Shown piece by piece: positions 24,507 to 24,697 of a DNA stretch of 24,697 nt. The translations under genes and the position numbers were made by a program. This DNA comes from Faeciplasma avium. Lineage in GTDB: Bacteria; Bacillota; Clostridia; Oscillospirales; Ruminococcaceae. A model generated the notes under the pieces. The model did not search any database. It was not told where the DNA came from and saw only the letters and a list, made by a program, of their open reading frames with translations. How positions within the stretch are numbered: position 1 is the stretch's first letter; every line of letters starts with the position of its first letter. The stretch spans positions 1-24,697 of the forward strand of contig DVOL01000063.1 in the NCBI GenBank assembly GCA_018713505.1. Reading direction: 5' to 3'.

Positions 24507-24697
24507 TTATCTTCTCTTGGAGATAACAACTCCTGCGGCGGCGATTGCCATAGGAATAAGCGCCAGAGCTATGCCGGTCTCGGCGGGAGCGGTAGTCTCG
24601 GGCTCGGTAGTAGCCTCAGGCTCGGTAGTAGCCTCAGGCTCGGTGGTAGCCTCAGGCTCGGTAGTAGCCTCAGGCTCGGTGGTAGCCTCAGGCTCGG
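24507..24697 (-). CDS. C-terminal end of a repeat-rich surface protein (partial)
   Basis: Only the last 62 codons plus stop are in the window; the gene continues past the end. In order: at least five EPEATT hexapeptides, EPETTAPAETG, a hydrophobic segment of about 18 residues (IALALIPMAIAAAGVVI) and a basic SKRR end. This is the layout of a sortase cell-wall sorting signal, but the pentapeptide reads PAETG and not LPxTG, so it is a divergent signal or simply a C-terminal membrane anchor. The EPEATT stretch is a wall-spanning linker type. Nothing can be said about the N-terminal part. Confidence 0.8.
   Translation of the reverse strand, partial: EPEATTEPEATTEPEATTEPEATTEPEATTEPETTAPAETGIALALIPMAIAAAGVVISKRR
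24601..24697 (-). repeat. 18-bp tandem repeats coding (EPEATT)n
   Basis: Five complete units from 24601 to 24690 (24601, 24619, 24637, 24655, 24673) and a partial sixth at the window edge. Units are identical except for one third-codon position (GTA or GTG on the plus strand), and a diverged copy precedes the first. Confidence 0.95.

Overview
The window looks like chromosome of a low-GC-lineage Gram-positive anaerobe of the class Clostridia (gut Oscillospiraceae/Ruminococcaceae type), although base composition is close to balanced. The reasons are AGGAGG ribosome sites before most genes, sigma-A promoters of TTGACA/TATAAT type, Firmicutes marker genes (DegV, SpoVB/YabM-like flippase, HU next to the S4 protein RqcP, DUF1292 next to RuvX, PepF) and a sortase-like C-terminal tail on the last protein. 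Placement below class level is inference.

Layout. 1-1.7 kb: an L-fucose-isomerase-family protein (+) closed by two terminators. 1.7-5.5 kb (-): a DegV protein; then eda (with an extra VOC domain), kdgK and a membrane-linked XRE regulator. 5.75-8.45 kb (+): uxuA-uxuB with a 4-base overlap, divergent from eda-kdgK. Together these four enzymes carry D-fructuronate to pyruvate plus glyceraldehyde-3-phosphate; the uronate isomerase and transporter are not in the window. 8.8-14.2 kb (+): a CapA-type lipoprotein, a cytoplasmic GH31 alpha-xylosidase, a short MGMT-like protein and a GH130 phosphorylase. The sugar genes suggest use of plant cell-wall oligosaccharides (glucuronoxylan, xyloglucan, mannan).

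14.4-16.9 kb (+): SpoVB/YabM-like flippase, HU, RqcP. 16.9-18.4 kb: about 1.5 kb with no open reading frame of 60 codons or more on either strand. On the minus strand it has a near-consensus promoter preceded by A/T tracts, many hairpins and a strong intrinsic terminator. I read it as one giant structured non-coding RNA of about 1.48 kb, the most interesting object here; I cannot match it by eye to a known large RNA class.

18.5-19.3 kb (+): a DUF1292 protein with a cysteine-rich tail, then a 6S RNA recognised by its secondary structure and by its UUCG / GCGGCGG internal-loop sequence. 19.3-22.6 kb (-): pepF-ROK kinase-ruvX. 22.7-24.7 kb (-): a secreted protein of unknown function and the C-terminus of a surface protein with 18-bp (EPEATT) repeats running off the end of the window.
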